A stretch of DNA of 64,000 bases from Virgibacillus profundi (GTDB taxonomy: Bacteria; Bacillota; Bacilli; Bacillales; Amphibacillaceae): positions 1 through 64,000 of the forward strand of contig NZ_NPOA01000013.1 of the NCBI RefSeq assembly GCF_002287375.1. The letters run 5' to 3'. Both the position numbers and the translations under genes were made by a program. Positions 25,965 to 34,048 of the stretch are shown piece after piece. Below the pieces are notes generated by a model. It made no database searches and was not told the DNA's origin. It saw only the letters and a list, made by a program, of their open reading frames with translations. Positions within the stretch are counted from its first letter, which is position 1, and every line of letters starts with the position of its first letter.

Positions 25965-25992
25965 AAACGAGGGGACGGTTCTCCCGTTTCAC
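25965..25992. repeat. REP half-element 7
   Basis: GGGGACGGTTCTCCCGTTTC with GAAAC flanks lies in the 5' leader of the racemase operon. Confidence 0.85.
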
Positions 25993-26027
25993 TTCATTTC
26001 AACATTTTAGAATGAGGACACCTTAAC

Positions 26028-26061
26028 AGCTAACTATTACTATTTATAGTAATTGTTAGCT
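26028..26061. repeat. 34-bp near-perfect palindrome in the operon leader
   Basis: AGCTAAC and GTTAGCT outer arms with inner ATTACTAT and ATAGTAAT form a palindrome broken only by one T/T pair. No T run follows on the minus strand, so it is not an obvious terminator. It lies between the predicted sigma-54 start site and the racemase gene. Confidence 0.8.
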
Positions 26062-26120
26062 GAATTATTCTAGATAGCCCTTTTTTACTTTTTTAAACAG
26101 TATTAGTATATTGCCAAAAG

Positions 26121-26134
26121 AGAAAACGCTTACA
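26121..26134 (-). promoter_or_regulatory. Candidate cre (CcpA) site
   Basis: Minus-strand TGTAAGCGTTTTCT matches the cre consensus TGWNANCGNTNWCA at all but the last position. It falls on the expected transcription start of the sigma-54 promoter, where CcpA would block transcription in the presence of preferred sugars. Confidence 0.7.
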
Positions 26135-26141
26135 ATTCAAT

Positions 26142-26159
26142 ATGCAAAAACCATGCCAA
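26142..26159 (-). promoter_or_regulatory. Candidate sigma-54 (-24/-12) promoter
   Basis: Minus-strand TTGGCATGGTTTTTGCAT has the GG and GC dinucleotides at the canonical spacing and matches TGGCAYGN4TTGC. It lies upstream of the racemase operon whose last linked gene encodes a sigma-54 activator. Transcription would start near 26131. Confidence 0.75.
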
Positions 26160-26259
26160 AAATTGTAATTTAAAATGGGATTGGGAGTATTAGAGGATAA
26201 ATCCTTTCTTCATAGAGCTATTGAGCAACTTAATTTAAAAATATGGGAAAGACAAATAA

Positions 26260-26478
26260 GTGAAAATATATAAAATTCCCAATAAAATGTTTATAAATTA
26301 TATAATATGTAATAAAATCAAACTTTGGTTAGCACCCACTTTTACGTCATTGTTTAAAATAATAATAATCGGAATTGTGTTAGTCGGCTTGATAACTGGT
26401 GGGGCTTTTCAAATCAGGGCTAATATTATGAAATTCATTCATACTAAAAATATAGTTGATGAAATAAGAGCAAGATAA
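26260..26478 (+). CDS. Possible small single-pass membrane protein
   Basis: A 72-residue frame from GTG, with one hydrophobic segment (about 33-50, IIIIGIVLVGLITGGAF) and a charged C-terminus. No convincing ribosome binding site precedes it. A short upstream frame at 26175-26270 (MGLGVLEDKSFLHRAIEQLN) overlaps it and also lacks a site. It may be real or chance in an AT-rich gap; low confidence. Confidence 0.25.
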   Translation: MKIYKIPNKMFINYIICNKIKLWLAPTFTSLFKIIIIGIVLVGLITGGAFQIRANIMKFIHTKNIVDEIRAR

Positions 26479-26622
26479 CATGCCACATGTTATTATGGCA
26501 AAGGAATAATTCATCTTACTGTTATCACGTATCAAAACAATACACTTCCTCTTAGTAAAGGAAAAAATGTCCCTGTGAAACTTTCGACCCATTAATTATA
26601 ATAAACTTAAGGGGGTACAAAA

Positions 26623-28587
26623 TTGCACTTATATTTGACCGTCAGAATGGTAGAAATTATTAAGATACTCTCTTCAGCAAATGAATTTGTTACAGGTAAA
26701 GAACTCGCAACAAAACTGGGGGTGACGTCCAGAACAATACGAGAAGATATTAAGATAATTAATCACGAAATTAATAGGTATGGAGTAGAAATCTTATCTC
26801 AAAAAAGCAAAGGTTATAAAGTTCCCCTTGCGTCTCAAGAACAACTCAAAGTGTTACTGAATAAAGTTGAGACAGAAAGACTTACGCTTGAGGTCAATTC
26901 AGTTACACCGGAAGACAGGGTTCGATTTATTACCAAAAAGCTATTATATTCCAATGAAAGTATCAAGATTGAGTTACTTGTTGACGAATTATATGTAAGC
27001 GATTCAACGATAAAAAACGATCTGAAAAAAGTAAAGGAAATTTTAAATAAATACAACATTAAAGTTGTTAATGACAACAAAGGCATACAAGCCAAGGGTA
27101 ATGAAATAAACAAGCGATTCTGCATTTCCGACTATTTTATACACAGTGAGGAAATCGATAACAGTTTAATTATTAAACTAGTCAGTAGTTTTGGCTATCA
27201 CTTCTCAGATGAAGATATTAATAAAATAAAAACAATCATTCTCCATGAATTAAGTAAAAACGATATCGAAGTAACAGATAATACATTAAATAAAATCGCG
27301 TTCCATATTATTATCGCTATTGGAAGAATTAAAAGCGGACAGCCCATCAGTTCAATCAGCAACATGGAATCCCTAAAAGGTGAAAGTGAGTACAGAATTG
27401 CTATAAGGATTAATGAATCCATTGAAAACCTATATAGCATCAAGATCCCCGAGCAGGAAATCGCTTATACCACGCTGCACTTAGTTGGAAATAGACTTGG
27501 GCAAAAAGGGAATATTTCACTATCTGATTTAAAGTTATTTTTAGGTGAAGATACCTTCCAATTATCGCTTGATATCGTTGAACAAACAAGAATTAGCCTG
27601 AAAGGATTGAATATCAGTGACGATGAGGAACTGATTTACAGCCTTGGTTTACATCTGAAGCAGTTAGTAACGAGACTCACCTTTAATATGAATATTAGGA
27701 ACCCCATGGTTCGCGAAATAAAAATCAAGTATCCTCTTGCCTTTGAAACAGGAGTCATTGCAGCTCATTGTGTAGAAAAAGAAACAGGTTTTAAGGTGAA
27801 TGAGAATGAAATCGGTTTTTTGGCTTTACATTTTGGCGCAGCGATTGAAAGACAGCGAATAAAATCAATATCCAAGAAAAAGGTCGCATTAGTATGTGCT
27901 TCAGGTATGGCTACATCAGAGTTGCTCTTAACAAAGCTTTCTCATTTTCTGGACAATACCTATAACCTTATCGGTGCATATGCTTTGCATCAGCTGGATG
28001 AACTTTTAAAACAAAATCCTGATTTTATTCTGACCACTGTTCCAATTGAAAGAGCGCTGGATATACCTGTTGTTCATGTGCCATCAATTCTAGATGACAA
28101 AGATGTATCGGTAATCCAAAGCTCACTAGAAAAAAATCATAATAGGAAAAAAATCATCAGTCAGTTTTTCAGTAAAGAAATGTTTTTTTCTGGTTTAAAA
28201 ACGAAGACAAAAGAGGAAACGCTGGATTTTCTGACAAGGAAAATGATTCAGCAGGGTTATATAGACACTGAAATTCAAAAGTCCATCATGGAACGAGAGC
28301 GGATATCTCCAACCTCTATTGGAAATATGGTTGCCATACCACATCCATTGAATATGGTCTCTGAACGATCATTTATATGTACAGCAATTCTAGACAAGCA
28401 AGTAAAATGGTCCCCAAATGAAGAAGTTGAACTGGTAATGATTATAGTATTGGAAAAAAGATGGCAAGCAAAGTTCCAGGAGATATTCGAATCATTATAT
28501 GAGATTATCCAGTCATCTGAAAATGTTCAGAGCTTGTGCAAAAAAGGAAATTTCAATGAATTTTTGGAAATCATTGACTCAATTTAG
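26623..28587 (+). CDS. PRD-containing BglG/MtlR-type transcriptional regulator with EIIB and EIIA domains
   Basis: A 654-residue PTS-controlled regulator. Domain order: HTH_11 (about 1-60), Mga-like HTH (about 80-145), PRD1 (about 170-285), PRD2 (about 290-400), an EIIB-like domain with its cysteine at about 425 (VALVCASGMATSE) and a fructose-type EIIA domain with His574 (VAIPHPLNM). Such proteins activate PTS operons and are tuned by phosphorylation from HPr and their own EIIB. The start is a TTG with AAGGGGG eight bases upstream. The downstream PTS genes follow within 15-20 bases, so it is co-transcribed with and probably controls them. Confidence 0.93.
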   Translation: MHLYLTVRMVEIIKILSSANEFVTGKELATKLGVTSRTIREDIKIINHEINRYGVEILSQKSKGYKVPLASQEQLKVLLNKVETERLTLEVNSVTPEDRVRFITKKLLYSNESIKIELLVDELYVSDSTIKNDLKKVKEILNKYNIKVVNDNKGIQAKGNEINKRFCISDYFIHSEEIDNSLIIKLVSSFGYHFSDEDINKIKTIILHELSKNDIEVTDNTLNKIAFHIIIAIGRIKSGQPISSISNMESLKGESEYRIAIRINESIENLYSIKIPEQEIAYTTLHLVGNRLGQKGNISLSDLKLFLGEDTFQLSLDIVEQTRISLKGLNISDDEELIYSLGLHLKQLVTRLTFNMNIRNPMVREIKIKYPLAFETGVIAAHCVEKETGFKVNENEIGFLALHFGAAIERQRIKSISKKKVALVCASGMATSELLLTKLSHFLDNTYNLIGAYALHQLDELLKQNPDFILTTVPIERALDIPVVHVPSILDDKDVSVIQSSLEKNHNRKKIISQFFSKEMFFSGLKTKTKEETLDFLTRKMIQQGYIDTEIQKSIMERERISPTSIGNMVAIPHPLNMVSERSFICTAILDKQVKWSPNEEVELVMIIVLEKRWQAKFQEIFESLYEIIQSSENVQSLCKKGNFNEFLEIIDSI

Positions 28588-28602
28588 TAAGGAGAATCAC
28601 CT

Positions 28603-29061
28603 ATGAATAATTCACAATTAATTAATAAAAGTCTAATTGAATTAAATGTTCATGCACAAACAAAAAATGAGGCATTAAGAGAAGTTGCCAATATAGCTTA
28701 TAATGCCGGACGCTTGGAAAGTGGAGAAAGTTATTTGAACGGAATGCTGGAAAGAGAAAACACTTCAACAACTGGATTTGGTGGCGGAGTTGCCATTCCC
28801 CATGCCAAAGTTGATGGAGTTCTTGAACCTACCATTAGTGTAATAAAGCTGAAACAAGCTGTTGAATGGAATGCTATGGATGATAAGCCTGTACAGTTAC
28901 TAATCGCATTAGCCGTTCCGAAGAAGCAGGAAGGAACTGTACATTTAAAATTATTGGCTAAATTATCAGAGAACCTAATGGAAGAAGATTTCGTTGACTC
29001 ATTGCAATCGGCAAATACTAAGGAAGAAATCCTTAAAACAATCACTAGTATTTTTAAATAA
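28603..29061 (+). CDS. PTS fructose-type EIIA component
   Basis: A 152-residue cytoplasmic phosphocarrier of the PTS fructose/mannitol EIIA (EIIA-2) family. The phosphorylated histidine is His67 in GGVAIPHAKVDG. It accepts phosphate from HPr and gives it to the EIIB encoded next. AAGGAG precedes the ATG, and the gene lies 15 bases after the regulator. The substrate is not readable from this subunit. Confidence 0.93.
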   Translation: MNNSQLINKSLIELNVHAQTKNEALREVANIAYNAGRLESGESYLNGMLERENTSTTGFGGGVAIPHAKVDGVLEPTISVIKLKQAVEWNAMDDKPVQLLIALAVPKKQEGTVHLKLLAKLSENLMEEDFVDSLQSANTKEEILKTITSIFK

Positions 29062-29079
29062 CAAAGGAGAGAATCAATC

Positions 29080-29385
29080 ATGAATATTTTAGCAGTAACT
29101 GCTTGCCCAGCCGGGGTAGCTCATACGTATATGGCAAAAAAAGGACTGGAAAAGGCCGCTAAGAAACTGGGACATAAGATTAAAGTAGAGACGCAAGGAT
29201 CAATGGGAATTGAAAATGAAATCAAAGCCAAGGACTTGGAAAAAGCTGATTTAGTCATTCTGGCAATTGATACAAAAATCGAAAAAGCAAATAGATTTGA
29301 CAGTAAAACCATTCACGAAGTTCCAGTTGCAGCAGCAGTTAAAAATGCAGCTAAGGTAATTGAAGACGCAACAGCTAAACTATAG
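29080..29385 (+). CDS. PTS fructose-type EIIB component
   Basis: A 101-residue EIIB of the fructose family, with phosphocysteine Cys9 in VTACPAGVAHTYMA, the usual family signature. It receives phosphate from EIIA and phosphorylates the sugar in the membrane EIIC. AAAGGAGAG precedes the ATG. Having IIA, IIB and IIC as separate genes is like the frv/fry-type systems rather than the fused FruA. Confidence 0.95.
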   Translation: MNILAVTACPAGVAHTYMAKKGLEKAAKKLGHKIKVETQGSMGIENEIKAKDLEKADLVILAIDTKIEKANRFDSKTIHEVPVAAAVKNAAKVIEDATAKL

Positions 29386-29403
29386 GAAATGGGAGTGAAA
29401 ACT

Positions 29404-30414
29404 ATGTGGAACGAAGCTAAAAAACATCTCATGACAGGTGTTTCTTACATGATTCCTATCGTAGTCGCAGGTGGAATTTTACTTTCACTGGGAGTAATTA
29501 TTGGCGAAGAAACTTCGATGGGTGAACAATTAGTTAACTATGGAGTATGGACTTTAGGTTTGATGGTACCAATGATTGCAGGTTATATTTCCTATTCTAT
29601 TGCTGACAGGCCAGGAATTGCTGTCGGTCTTGCCAGTGGTGTGTTTGCAGCTGAACTGGGAACTGGTTACATTGGTGGTATTTTAGTTGGTTTCTTCGCG
29701 GGTTGGATTACGAACCAATTAAAGAAAATACCGCTGCATCCAAATATCGCAGTAATTAAACCAATCATGATCATCCCTGTGCTAGGTATTGGAGCAGCCG
29801 CCATTTTCATGTGGCTGATATCAATTCCTTTAGCTCCAGCAATGACTGGTTTAGAAAATTGGCTTAATTCTATGGAAGGCAATAATCTATTAATCTTAGG
29901 ATTCATTATTGGCGCTATGATGGCATTCGATATGGGTGGTCCAGTAAATAAAATCGCTTTAGCATTCTGTTATGCTACACTTGCTGAAGGAATCTATGCT
30001 CCGATGGCAGCATGCTGGATTGGTATTATGGCTGCTCCATTAGGATTATCTTTAGCAACACTAATATTCCCAAAAAAATTCTCTAAATCAGAAAAAGGTA
30101 ATGCAATTCCCGCAGTATTAATGGGCTCATTAGGAATTACGGAAGGTGCTATTCCTTACGCTGTTGCTACTCCATTAAAAGTTATTCCAGTCATCACAAT
30201 CGGCTCGGGCATAGGCGGAGGAATTGCATTAATGCTGGGAGCAGAATCTCCTATCCCTGCAGCAATTGGAATCTGGGGGCTACCATTTGTAAATGGCCCA
30301 TTTATGTTATTAATTGGTCTTCTTGTTGCAATAATCATTATTGCATTAACAGTAGGAATTCTGCGTAAAGAAAGTGACGTGGATGACTCAGAAGATGCAG
30401 GATTATCATTTTAA
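29404..30414 (+). CDS. PTS fructose-type EIIC permease
   Basis: An integral membrane sugar-translocating subunit of about 336 residues with roughly 8-10 membrane segments. Fructose-family motifs are MTGVSYMIPIVVAGGILLSLG at the N-terminus, AFDMGGPVNKIA in the middle and GSLGITEGAIPYA near 250. The ATG at 29404 has GGGAGTG upstream; the ATG five codons earlier is possible. The substrate could be fructose or another hexose or derivative. No phosphofructokinase gene is nearby, which argues against plain fructose uptake. Confidence 0.93.
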   Translation: MWNEAKKHLMTGVSYMIPIVVAGGILLSLGVIIGEETSMGEQLVNYGVWTLGLMVPMIAGYISYSIADRPGIAVGLASGVFAAELGTGYIGGILVGFFAGWITNQLKKIPLHPNIAVIKPIMIIPVLGIGAAAIFMWLISIPLAPAMTGLENWLNSMEGNNLLILGFIIGAMMAFDMGGPVNKIALAFCYATLAEGIYAPMAACWIGIMAAPLGLSLATLIFPKKFSKSEKGNAIPAVLMGSLGITEGAIPYAVATPLKVIPVITIGSGIGGGIALMLGAESPIPAAIGIWGLPFVNGPFMLLIGLLVAIIIIALTVGILRKESDVDDSEDAGLSF

Positions 30415-30451
30415 TAAATAATAAATCTTTACTTCTAAAGGAGGTGTTTCT

Positions 30452-31633
30452 TTGAGTATTAATTTTGACAAAATAATTAATAGAAAAGAAACTTATTGCA
30501 CACAATGGGATTTTGCAAAAGACCGTTTTGGCAAAAGTGATGTACTCCCTTTTTCCATATCGGATATGGATTTCCAAAGCCCTCCTGAGATTTTACAGGC
30601 CATTGATGAGCATGCGAAACATGGTATATTCGGCTATACGAGATGGAATCATGATGCATATAAGTCAGCTATTACACATTGGTACAAATCACGTTTTTCA
30701 GCGCATATGCCTGATGAGTGGATTGTTTACAGTCCAAGTGTCATTTATTCCATTTCTAAGTTAATCGAAATTTTAACAGAAGAAAACGACCAAATCATTT
30801 TACAGACACCCGGCTATGATGCGTTTTTTAAACAGATAACTTCATCGGGCAGGGAAATGGTTAAAAATCCGTTAATCTATAGAGATGGTTCATATTCAAT
30901 AGATTTCGATTTGCTGGAAATGCAATTATCCTGTCCGAAAGCGAAAGTACTGCTTTTCTGCAACCCGCATAATCCAACTGGAAGGGTTTGGAACCATCAT
31001 GAATTACAACAAATCGTGGACTTATGTGAAAAACATCATGTAAAAATCATTTCTGATGACATCCATATGGATATTGTCTATCAGAATCATAGGTATACAC
31101 CCATTACGAGCATGGCAGCAAATAAGGATAACCTATTTATTTGCACATCCGCCAGTAAAACATTTAATACACCAAGTCTGGGTGGTTCCTATACATTCAT
31201 CCCAGATAAAAAGATCAGAGAACAATTTTCAGCAATCATGAAACAGCGTGATGGCCTATCAAGTGCAACAATATTTGGTGTGCTTTCCATTATTGAAGGA
31301 TACAATCATGCTGACTATTGGGTAGATGAACTAATTGCTTACTTATATGACAATATGAAGCTAGTCTCTTCCTTCATACAAGATGAACTTCCAAATGTAG
31401 CATTTAACATACCAGAGTCTACGTATCTTGCATGGATTGACTGCTCAAATTTACACGCATCAGAAGATGAAATACAAGATGCCCTTGTAAATATCGGAAA
31501 TGTAGGTATCATGTCAGGCAAAGTTTACCAAGTAAATAATGGCAAATTTCTGCGCATGAATCTTGGCAGTCCAAGAAAAAAACTGAGAGATGGCTTGGAA
31601 AGATTAAAGAAATCTATCGATGCAATTGGGTAA
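30452..31633 (+). CDS. MalY/PatB-family PLP-dependent lyase or aminotransferase
   Basis: A 393-residue fold-type I PLP enzyme of the MalY/PatB (cystathionine beta-lyase-like) group. Motifs are FSISDMDFQSPPEI at the start, FCNPHNPTGRVW, DDIHMDIVY and the Schiff-base lysine in TSASKTFNTPSL. Members cleave C-S bonds of cysteine conjugates to pyruvate, ammonia and a thiol. The TTG start has AAAGGAGGTG upstream. It follows the PTS genes closely and may be co-transcribed, which hints that the transported compound is an amino- or thio-containing sugar conjugate (inference only). Confidence 0.88.
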   Translation: MSINFDKIINRKETYCTQWDFAKDRFGKSDVLPFSISDMDFQSPPEILQAIDEHAKHGIFGYTRWNHDAYKSAITHWYKSRFSAHMPDEWIVYSPSVIYSISKLIEILTEENDQIILQTPGYDAFFKQITSSGREMVKNPLIYRDGSYSIDFDLLEMQLSCPKAKVLLFCNPHNPTGRVWNHHELQQIVDLCEKHHVKIISDDIHMDIVYQNHRYTPITSMAANKDNLFICTSASKTFNTPSLGGSYTFIPDKKIREQFSAIMKQRDGLSSATIFGVLSIIEGYNHADYWVDELIAYLYDNMKLVSSFIQDELPNVAFNIPESTYLAWIDCSNLHASEDEIQDALVNIGNVGIMSGKVYQVNNGKFLRMNLGSPRKKLRDGLERLKKSIDAIG

Positions 31634-31640
31634 ACATGGT

Positions 31641-31741
31641 GGAAACGTGGGGACGGTTCTCCCGTTTCACTCAGTTTTGTGTAGAACTAATATCTATTCT
31701 TGTGTTGCACTATTTGCAACACAAGAACCGTCCCCTTGTAT
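31641..31741. repeat. Composite REP element 8 with inner palindrome
   Basis: The same arrangement as element 2: GGGGACGGTTCTCCCGTTTC, then about 35 bases, then CTTGTGTTGCA/TGCAACACAAG and AGAACCGTCCCC. It lies between convergent genes. Confidence 0.9.
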
Positions 31742-31742
31742 C

Positions 31743-32300
31743 TTAAAGTCCTATTTCATCTACTGCGTAAGTAGCGTCTTCATTACTAAAGCCTTCAAAC
31801 ACCAGCTGTTCTATTAAACCGCTTCTTGAGAAACTTGAGTAGTCTAAGTAATCTTGAGCCATACTTACTGCTTGCTCTTGCCAATCAACACTTATTTGGT
31901 TTACTCCATAAGTTGCGTCCTCATCATCAAATCCTTCAAATTTTAATTGTTCTATTAGACCACTTTCAGAAAAAGCTGTATAGTCTAAATAGCCTTCAGC
32001 CATATCTACTGCATTTTTTTGTGATAATGTTTCATCAGGGTTTTCTACAGTCTCAGCCTCTTCTGTAGCCACTTCTTCTACTATTTCTTCCTCTGACGTT
32101 TCTTCAATGACTTCTTCCGCTTCGGCTTCTTCTACTTCCTCAATCTCTTCTTCAACTTTTTCTTCGTTTTTTTCTGTCTCCGCTACTTCTTCTGTTTGAT
32201 CTTCTTCTGCTGAATCAACATTATCTATTTCTGTTTCTCCGCATGCTGCCAAAATAAAAACAACAAGTAATGACAACATCAACACTAACATCTTTTTCAT
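31743..32300 (-). CDS. Ltp-type surface lipoprotein with two Ltp repeats
   Basis: A 185-residue lipoprotein with signal peptide and lipobox ILAACGE (cysteine about residue 20), a long Glu-rich linker (about 25-90), and two copies of a roughly 45-residue module ending LIEQLKFEGFDDEDATYGV and LIEQLVFEGFSNEDATYAV. This module is the host-cell surface-exposed lipoprotein (Ltp) repeat known from the Streptococcus phage TP-J34 superinfection-exclusion protein and from many Firmicute surface proteins. The protein is anchored outside the membrane. A role in phage exclusion is possible but not shown; the chromosomal context gives no phage genes. Confidence 0.85.
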   Translation of the reverse strand: MKKMLVLMLSLLVVFILAACGETEIDNVDSAEEDQTEEVAETEKNEEKVEEEIEEVEEAEAEEVIEETSEEEIVEEVATEEAETVENPDETLSQKNAVDMAEGYLDYTAFSESGLIEQLKFEGFDDEDATYGVNQISVDWQEQAVSMAQDYLDYSSFSRSGLIEQLVFEGFSNEDATYAVDEIGL

Positions 32301-32366
32301 TGTTATTCCCCCATATGTAATATCATGGGTATATTATCATATATCCGCTAAGATATCGCAAGACTA

Positions 32367-32590
32367 TTATCCTGGATCATATTTCTTACAATTAGAGCCA
32401 ATTAAATTAGCAAACTCCGCTTCTTTTATGATAGACTTTCCTTCTAAAAATGCAACAGCTAATGCTCCTGTAAATGAATCACCAGCACCAATGGCATCGA
32501 CTTTCTCAACGGAAAAGGTAGGGGCTTTTTCGGTTCTGTCTGAAGTAACAATGAGACAATCCTGTTCTCCCAATTTCCGGCTAATAGTTT
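32367..32590 (-). pseudogene. Truncated PfkB-family sugar kinase remnant
   Basis: A minus-strand fragment carries KLGEQDCLIVTSDRTEKAPT and the anion-hole/catalytic signature DAIGAGDSFTGALAVAFLEG of ribokinase-type kinases, then stops soon after. Only about the last quarter of a normal 310-residue kinase is present, and a stop codon closes the frame upstream. REP half-units lie just 5' of it. Beyond it, 32711-32990 has no coding signal and probably holds the promoter of the AraC gene. Confidence 0.85.
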
Positions 32591-32634
32591 ACGGGCTAAA
32601 TTTGGACACTGGGTGATGTTAGTTCGAGGCTTTA

Positions 32635-32711
32635 TGAAACGGGAGAACCGTCCCCACGTTTCAAATTTAAAATCTATTTTTTGTGAAACGGTAGAACCGT
32701 CCCCACGTTTA
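32635..32711. repeat. REP half-elements 9 (two direct copies)
   Basis: GAAACGGGAGAACCGTCCCC and GAAACGGTAGAACCGTCCCC lie in direct orientation about 50 bases apart. Confidence 0.85.
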
Positions 32712-32992
32712 CCCGATTGAAATCTAGTGATAATTGCGGTAAAGTAGCCATTATAAGAATCCTTTCTGCAGGTTATTTGGTTGTACTTTTAACTCTTGAA
32801 GAAACGGATTCTTTTTTTATTTTCAAGTGAAATCCTATCTAATAATGTAAAACTTCATTCAGTGGTGGTATTACTGCCAGTTAACGAGGAACAAAAAGAC
32901 TGTTTATAAATCTTGGCATACATCTTGCCTTTGGGCGAATAGTTGGAGAAACTGGATCACTTTGTAAGGAAACCGATAAAGGAGATAAAATC

Positions 32993-34009
32993 ATGAAAAA
33001 GGAATGGTCAAAAGAATCTATCAAAAAAGGCACAAACTTTCATTTTGATAATAGCTATTTCAATGAACCTCAGTTGTTTGAGTCCATCATGTTGTATCAG
33101 ATTGGAGATTTAAGTTGCAAGGGTGGCTATGTTGTTCCTGAGCACAAGCAATTGTGCTATGAAATTAGCTATATCGTTTCTGGTACCGGTATTTTTATGA
33201 ATAAGGACGATTGCTATCGGGTCGGGGAAGGGGATATCATTCTTAATGTTCCCGGAGAGCTTCATGGCGGCAAAGCGGATGATGATAACCCATTCCGCTA
33301 TTTCTATGTTGGCTTCAATTTTGTAAACGGTGCAGATGAACAAAATTCACTTTCCCATATCAAAAAGCTATTTGATCAACTCCAACAGTCCGTTGTATCG
33401 AATAAGCAAAACATTGAAGTTCCCTTTGTCCAGATCTTCAATGAGCTGATCAACCTCGAAAAATACTCTACGTACATGATAGAAATGTATCTTCATCAAA
33501 TTGTGGTATTAGCCTACCGCAGTTTTTGCGATAACTGGTTAACTAAATATAGGCCTGGTATGAAAGATAGCGAGACAAAACAAATCGTGTACAAAGTAAT
33601 TAACTATATCGATACGAACCTCTACCGTATAAAAGCATTGTCCGATATTGCCGAAGAATTGCATTACAGTTACTCTTATTTGTCCAGTATTTTCGCCAAA
33701 GAGATTGGACTGACCATCAAGGATTATTACAACCGCAAACGTTTCGAGAAGGCCATTGAATGGCTGAAGAGCGGAGAACTGAATGTGACCCAGGTCGCGG
33801 AAAAGCTGCAATATCAATCGATTCATGCATTCAGCAAAGCCTTTCGCCAAAACTTCGGTGTATCTCCAACTGGATATCAAACCTTATTAATGAAACAAGG
33901 GGACGGTTCTTCCGTTTCACGCAACAAGAGAACCGTCCCACATCTCACAACACAAAAAAGGAACAACACAACAGTAAAAAAGGATAAACCATCACTTTGG
34001 AAAATTTGA
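32993..34009 (+). CDS. AraC-family regulator with REP-derived C-terminal tail
   Basis: Cupin-type sensor domain (about 30-180, ISYIVSGTGIFMNKDDCYRV) and a C-terminal AraC DNA-binding domain (about 200-298) with two helix-turn-helices (LSDIAEELHYSYSYLSSIFA; VTQVAEKLQYQSIHAFSKAF), ending in the usual GVSPTGYQTLL. The ATG follows AAAGGAG. From codon 300 the frame runs into a REP palindrome, giving GDGSSVSRNKRTVP, and continues to residue 338 in unrelated sequence, so about 39 residues are REP-derived or downstream sequence. It lies just upstream of two Gfo/Idh/MocA genes that it probably controls. Confidence 0.9.
   Translation: MKKEWSKESIKKGTNFHFDNSYFNEPQLFESIMLYQIGDLSCKGGYVVPEHKQLCYEISYIVSGTGIFMNKDDCYRVGEGDIILNVPGELHGGKADDDNPFRYFYVGFNFVNGADEQNSLSHIKKLFDQLQQSVVSNKQNIEVPFVQIFNELINLEKYSTYMIEMYLHQIVVLAYRSFCDNWLTKYRPGMKDSETKQIVYKVINYIDTNLYRIKALSDIAEELHYSYSYLSSIFAKEIGLTIKDYYNRKRFEKAIEWLKSGELNVTQVAEKLQYQSIHAFSKAFRQNFGVSPTGYQTLLMKQGDGSSVSRNKRTVPHLTTQKRNNTTVKKDKPSLWKI
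33892..33948. repeat. REP palindrome 10, inside the AraC gene 3' end
   Basis: GGGGACGGTTCT and AGAACCGTCCC arms, located inside the coding frame of the AraC-family regulator. Confidence 0.9.
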
Positions 34010-34048
34010 TAAGCTTAAATATATCAAAGTGATTGGAGGTTAGCTCAG

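Noticed and set aside
26175-26270. 31-codon ORF upstream of the possible small membrane protein
   Set aside because: No ribosome binding site; overlaps the next frame; sequence not recognised.
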